Shown here piece after piece: positions 62,848 through 64,000 of a DNA stretch of 64,000 nucleotides (position 1 is its first letter; each line of letters starts with the position of its first letter). Source of the DNA: Phycisphaerales bacterium (lineage in GTDB: Bacteria; Planctomycetota; Phycisphaerae; Phycisphaerales; SM1A02); the NCBI GenBank assembly GCA_029246705.1, contig JAQWMQ010000017.1, positions 1 to 64,000 on the forward strand. The letters are read 5' to 3'. Position numbers and translations under genes: made by a program. Below the pieces are notes generated by a model. That model was not told where the DNA came from and did not search any database. It worked only from the letters and a program-made list of their open reading frames with translations.

Positions 62848-64000
62848 CTACTCGACCGAGCGAACCGCCGCCGGATCAGCGGCAAGCACCTGCATTCTCG
62901 CCCTGGCCCGTTCGATGATCTCGTCCGAGTGACGTGCGCTCATGTCCGCGAGACGTTCGCGAGCCCAGCGATGTCCGCCCGAGGAAGCCAGCATGATCCA
63001 GGCCAGGCCTTCGACCGGATCAGCCTGACCGACACCAAGCCCCGCCTCCAGCATCCGACCGAGGTTCCACATCGCCTGACCATGACCCTTCACCGCGGAA
63101 AGTCGGTAGAGAGCGATCGCCAGCAGTTCGTCGGAAGACACACCTCGCCCCGTCTCGTACATCCAGCCGAGCGAATCGAGCCCGTCGGGATCACCCTGCT
63201 CGGCCGCCTTGCGATACCAGATGACCGCTTCACCGTCGTCGGCAGGAACACCATCGCCGGTTCTCAGCATCCAGCCGAGGGCCACCTGGCTCGGGGCGTC
63301 GCCGGACTCGGCCATCCGCCTGAGGTGGTCGATCCTTGATTCTCCATCCGCACGAGCAAGGTGATGTCGCGAACGTTCGTGTTCATCGAAGGCGAGGGTG
63401 ACCGCTTCGGGCCAGGCGAAGCTCGGACTGGTCGAAGGATCCCAGCCGTCGAGGTGCGCGTCGCCGACCCGTTGTCTGGGACCGACATATCGCCAGTCGA
63501 GATCACCGAAGACCTCCAACAGCAGCGCGGCCAGTCGAGGGTCGTAGCTGCGGATTTCCGAGCGCGTGTTCACGTGGTTGTGCTGGGCATCGTTCTCGCG
63601 ATTGGTGTCGAACCAGCTCTGCACGCCCTCCGCCCAGTATTCCATTCGATTGCTCGAGGCGTAGACTCCATCCCAGAGCCCCTCGTCCATGGCGGCGTTG
63701 AAGGCCTGGCGCAGGCGTTCGTCGAAGGTCGGGTCGATGGAGCGCATGCCCATCTCGTGGATCGCATGACCGAACTCGTGGATGAGGATGTTCTCGCTGG
63801 CATAGGGATCACCGGGGAACTGAAGCAGGTTCTCCTCGCCGCAGCTCACCGCGAGGCGCTCGTCGGTCGCACCGAGGCCTCGGGCGCGCTTGTCCCAGTA
63901 GGCAGGTGGTTTCAGGTCCGAATGCTCGGGCACGTCGGTGGTCATCTCCGACGGAGCCATGATCACGAAGCGGGTGCCGCTGTCACCGACCGCATCGATC
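62848..64000 (-). CDS. Zincin-like metallopeptidase fused to Sel1 repeats (5' partial)
   Basis: The frame is open to the right edge, so the N-terminus is missing. The visible part begins with a metallopeptidase-like domain holding the zinc motif HEFGHAIHEMG (an HExxH) about 60 residues in, and AEGVQSWFDTNREND farther on, probably part of the same active site. From about 63390 down the protein has Sel1-like repeats of about 36 residues (for example GDAPSQVALGWMLRTGDGVP, DGLDSLGWMYETGRGVSSDE, GQAMWNLGRMLEAGLGVGQA), which mediate protein contacts. The fusion suggests a protease with a scaffolding tail. No neighbours beyond the edge are known. Confidence 0.72.
   Translation of the reverse strand, partial: IDAVGDSGTRFVIMAPSEMTTDVPEHSDLKPPAYWDKRARGLGATDERLAVSCGEENLLQFPGDPYASENILIHEFGHAIHEMGMRSIDPTFDERLRQAFNAAMDEGLWDGVYASSNRMEYWAEGVQSWFDTNRENDAQHNHVNTRSEIRSYDPRLAALLLEVFGDLDWRYVGPRQRVGDAHLDGWDPSTSPSFAWPEAVTLAFDEHERSRHHLARADGESRIDHLRRMAESGDAPSQVALGWMLRTGDGVPADDGEAVIWYRKAAEQGDPDGLDSLGWMYETGRGVSSDELLAIALYRLSAVKGHGQAMWNLGRMLEAGLGVGQADPVEGLAWIMLASSGGHRWARERLADMSARHSDEIIERARARMQVLAADPAAVRSVE

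Overview
The window looks like a chromosomal stretch of a Planctomycetota bacterium, most likely of the Phycisphaerae lineage. The evidence is gene content: two separate pairs of planctomycete-type cytochrome/DUF proteins (DUF1501 with DUF1549/DUF1553, and DUF1552 with DUF1592-type), very large DUF1080/beta-propeller/heme proteins, a lysine-rich tail fused to a DksA-like domain, and four secreted proteins ending in a dockerin-like EF-hand pair. GC is high and codon use appears even throughout. I see no insertion sequence, prophage or CRISPR array. Assignment to lineage is inference from families, not from a marker gene.

Layout. 1-6.4 kb: the end of a secreted FG-GAP protein, then a two-gene DUF1549/DUF1553 + DUF1501 operon. 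6.5-9.6 kb: a MerR/cobalamin-type regulator resembling the CarH light sensors, a 700-base gene-free zone, and a class I photolyase. The gene-free zone holds operator-like repeats and an array of four or five hairpins with a conserved loop and changing stems. 9.7-21.8 kb: housekeeping genes (UbiE-like methyltransferase, tRNA-Pro, tRNA-Ser, truB, lspA, lysine-rich/DksA fusion, accA, proC, an ABC exporter, a UbiD-family decarboxylase, mltA, tatA). 21.9-25.8 kb: a DUF2868/DUF3482 GTPase pair and tRNA-Val. 25.9-31.8 kb: a large parallel-beta-helix protein, a tandem-repeat lipoprotein, and two RiPP-type precursor peptides with NHLP leaders and Cys-rich cores. 31.8-41.3 kb: CopA ATPase, DUF3500, phosphoglucomutase, DUF481, a C-type-lectin-like protein, a 53-residue membrane peptide and a lipoprotein. 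41.3-55.3 kb: a long minus-strand operon for secreted polysaccharide or glycoside breakdown (DUF1592-type, DUF1552, a phosphopantetheinyl transferase, a small DUF1080 protein, two giant DUF1080/propeller/heme proteins and a DASS transporter). 55.4-64 kb: a secreted M14 carboxypeptidase, a sialate O-acetylesterase, a GNAT-like protein, a PQQ-type sugar dehydrogenase, a small lipoprotein, an unknown protein and a partial HExxH/Sel1 protein.

How it fits together. Most of the non-housekeeping genes encode exported proteins that would act on polymers outside the cytoplasm, consistent with a marine heterotroph. The most unusual parts are the hairpin array between the CarH-like regulator and the photolyase, the regulator itself (it keeps the W-x9-EH adenosylcobalamin motif but has lost the cobalt-binding His), and the orphan NHLP precursor pair with no maturation enzyme in view.
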